Part shown: positions 22,542 to 24,334 of the stretch, in pieces | Layout: each line of letters opens with the position of its first letter | Numbering within the stretch: the stretch's first letter is position 1 | Source of the DNA: CAZRHH01 sp964599885 | Lineage (GTDB): Bacteria > Chloroflexota > Dehalococcoidia > DSTF01 > JACRBR01 | Direction: 5' to 3' | Assembly: GCA_964599885.1 (NCBI GenBank) | Contig: CAZRHH010000048.1 | Location: forward strand, 1-24,334 | DNA length: 24,334 nt | The notes under the pieces: generated by a model | What the model was told of the DNA's origin: nothing | The model's database searches: none | The model's input: only the letters and a program-made list of their open reading frames with translations | Position numbers and translations under genes: made by a program

Positions 22542-23758
22542 TGGCCATCGCCGCCCACGCACGCATTTACAAACGCCAGACCCCGAAACGCTGGGTGCAG
22601 GAAAACCTGTTCGGCAGCATTCCCAACACACTGCTTACGCTGATCAGCCTCGCCGTGATCGCGTTCGTACTGTACGGCGTGCTTCGCTTCGTCTTTGTCA
22701 CGGCCGAATGGGGCGTCATCGAGACCAACCGCCGTCTCTTCTTCCTCGGCCGCTTCCCGCGCGACGAGACGTGGCGTGTCTGGGTGATCCTGTTCATCGT
22801 CAGCGCGCTCGCCGGGGCCAGCGCCGGCGCGTGGACGCGCATCACGCCGTTAGTGGCCGCAGTACTGGCAATCGCGCTCGTGCCCGTATTCCTCTTCGTC
22901 CAGGGCGGGCAGGTCGCGATGCTCACTGCCGGCACAGTGACAACGTTCGCCGCCGGCTACGGAGCGACGCGCGCGCTGCATCGCACGCGTTACGCGGCCA
23001 CGCCGCGTTCGCTCATGCCGTTCGCCTGGATCGCCGGGCTGCTCGTCTCGCTGTACTTCCTCAGCGCCGTCGATAGCCTTCTCTGGGGCGGCCTTTTGCT
23101 CACGATGACGCTCGCCGTCGCCGGCATCGTCGTTGCGTTCCCGTTCGGCGTGCTGCTCGCACTCGGGCGCGCCAGCACGCTGCCCGTCATCCGCTGGTTC
23201 TGCGTCGCGTACATCGAGATCGTTCGGGGCGTGCCGCTGATCGCGATCCTGTTTATGGCCACATTCCTCCTGCCGCTGATCTTGCGTCCGGAACGCGATC
23301 TCTCGCTGGGCCTCTTCTCGCTGCCGCTCACGGGATACAACCCGAATCTCGTGGTGCGCGCGTTCGTCGCCATCGTGTTTTTCTCCGCTGCGTATCTCGC
23401 CGAAACCGTGCGCGGCGGTCTGCAGGCGGTACCGCGCGGGCAGATTGAAGCAGCGCAAGCGCTCGGACTCGGCCACAGCCGCATCCTCGGATTCATCGTG
23501 CTGCCGCAAGCACTCCGCGCCGTCATCCCGGCGATCGTCGGCCAGTTCATCAGCCTGTTCAAGGACACATCGCTTGTCGCCGTCGTCGGCCTCACCGATC
23601 TGCTCGGCGTCGCCGAACAGGTCACGGCGCAGCGTGCGTTCATCGGACGTCAGGCCGAGACGCTGCTCTTCGTCGCGGCGATCTACTGGCTCGTCGCGTT
23701 CGCCATGTCACGCGCCAGCCAGCGCCTCGAAAAGACGCTCGGTCTCGGAGAGCGATAG
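22541..23758 (+). CDS. aapM: General L-amino-acid ABC transporter permease, AapM-like
   Basis: A 405-residue partner permease. Several extra hydrophobic segments lie in the N-terminal half; the C-terminal half carries FPFGVLLALGRAS, YIEIVRGVPLIAILF and the EAA loop VPRGQIEAAQALGLGHSRILGFIVLPQALR, then LFKDTSLVAVVGLTDLL, all standard for polar-amino-acid permeases. The ATG at 22541 shares one base with the aapQ stop (TGATG), so translation is coupled; the longer upstream reading is antisense-like filler inside aapQ. aapP begins 3 nt after the stop. Confidence 0.94.
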   Translation: MAIAAHARIYKRQTPKRWVQENLFGSIPNTLLTLISLAVIAFVLYGVLRFVFVTAEWGVIETNRRLFFLGRFPRDETWRVWVILFIVSALAGASAGAWTRITPLVAAVLAIALVPVFLFVQGGQVAMLTAGTVTTFAAGYGATRALHRTRYAATPRSLMPFAWIAGLLVSLYFLSAVDSLLWGGLLLTMTLAVAGIVVAFPFGVLLALGRASTLPVIRWFCVAYIEIVRGVPLIAILFMATFLLPLILRPERDLSLGLFSLPLTGYNPNLVVRAFVAIVFFSAAYLAETVRGGLQAVPRGQIEAAQALGLGHSRILGFIVLPQALRAVIPAIVGQFISLFKDTSLVAVVGLTDLLGVAEQVTAQRAFIGRQAETLLFVAAIYWLVAFAMSRASQRLEKTLGLGER

Positions 23759-23761
23759 AGT

Positions 23762-24334
<573 letters not shown>

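Overview
The window is dense, high-GC bacterial DNA (mid-60s % GC by eye) with short intergenic gaps, many 1-4 nt gene overlaps and frequent GTG/TTG starts. No rRNA is present, so taxonomy is inference. A CdaA-YbbR pair, a lipid-anchored amino-acid binding protein, two dipeptide/oligopeptide ABC ATPases, and intergenic short tandem and palindromic repeats fit a Chloroflexota-like organism (Dehalococcoidia or a relative, possibly metagenome-derived, since a 10-N assembly gap lies at 21268-21277). That assignment is low confidence.

Layout, left to right. (1) 1-1560, minus: the ends of a peptide ABC transporter operon, oppD followed by a truncated oppF. (2) 1719-1803, minus: tRNA-Leu(UAG). (3) 2044-2970, minus: a membrane-anchored BON-domain protein, divergent from a small cupin gene (3119-3547, plus). 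(4) 3554-7895, minus: a tight operon argF-cdaA-ybbR-der, joining arginine synthesis, c-di-AMP synthesis with its regulator, and a ribosome-assembly GTPase. (5) 8012-10302, plus: fabD-fabF, fired divergently from argF across a 116-bp control region. (6) 10303-10582: a repeat-rich intergenic region with three related palindromic units. (7) 10583-14355, minus: a glycosyltransferase followed by two tandem paralogous SAM methyltransferases, the second fused through a Pro/acidic linker to a DinB-like domain. (8) 14356-14727: tRNA-Ser(UGA) embedded between several short arrays of 7-nt and 8-nt degenerate repeats, two with four evenly spaced GGG runs. (9) 14728-16380, plus: three small accessory genes (DUF1801, chloramphenicol-phosphotransferase-like kinase, YdeI/OmdA family). 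(10) 16492-18879, plus: a membrane PAS-GGDEF-EAL c-di-GMP protein whose ribosome-binding site lies inside an inverted repeat with two mutually exclusive pairings. (11) 18992-19948, plus: an HSL-type alpha/beta hydrolase. (12) 20092-24334, plus: aapJ-aapQ-aapM-aapP, a general L-amino-acid ABC transporter, with a strong hairpin (interrupted by the assembly gap) between the binding protein and first permease; aapP runs off the window.

Most genes are ordinary housekeeping or transport genes. The parts deserving a second look are the glycosyltransferase/double-methyltransferase/DinB-fusion operon, the 7-nt periodic repeats of unrelated sequence around tRNA-Ser, the mosaic palindromic repeats after fabF, and the putative RNA switch upstream of the GGDEF-EAL gene. 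I saw no CRISPR array, insertion sequence, prophage or recognisable riboswitch.
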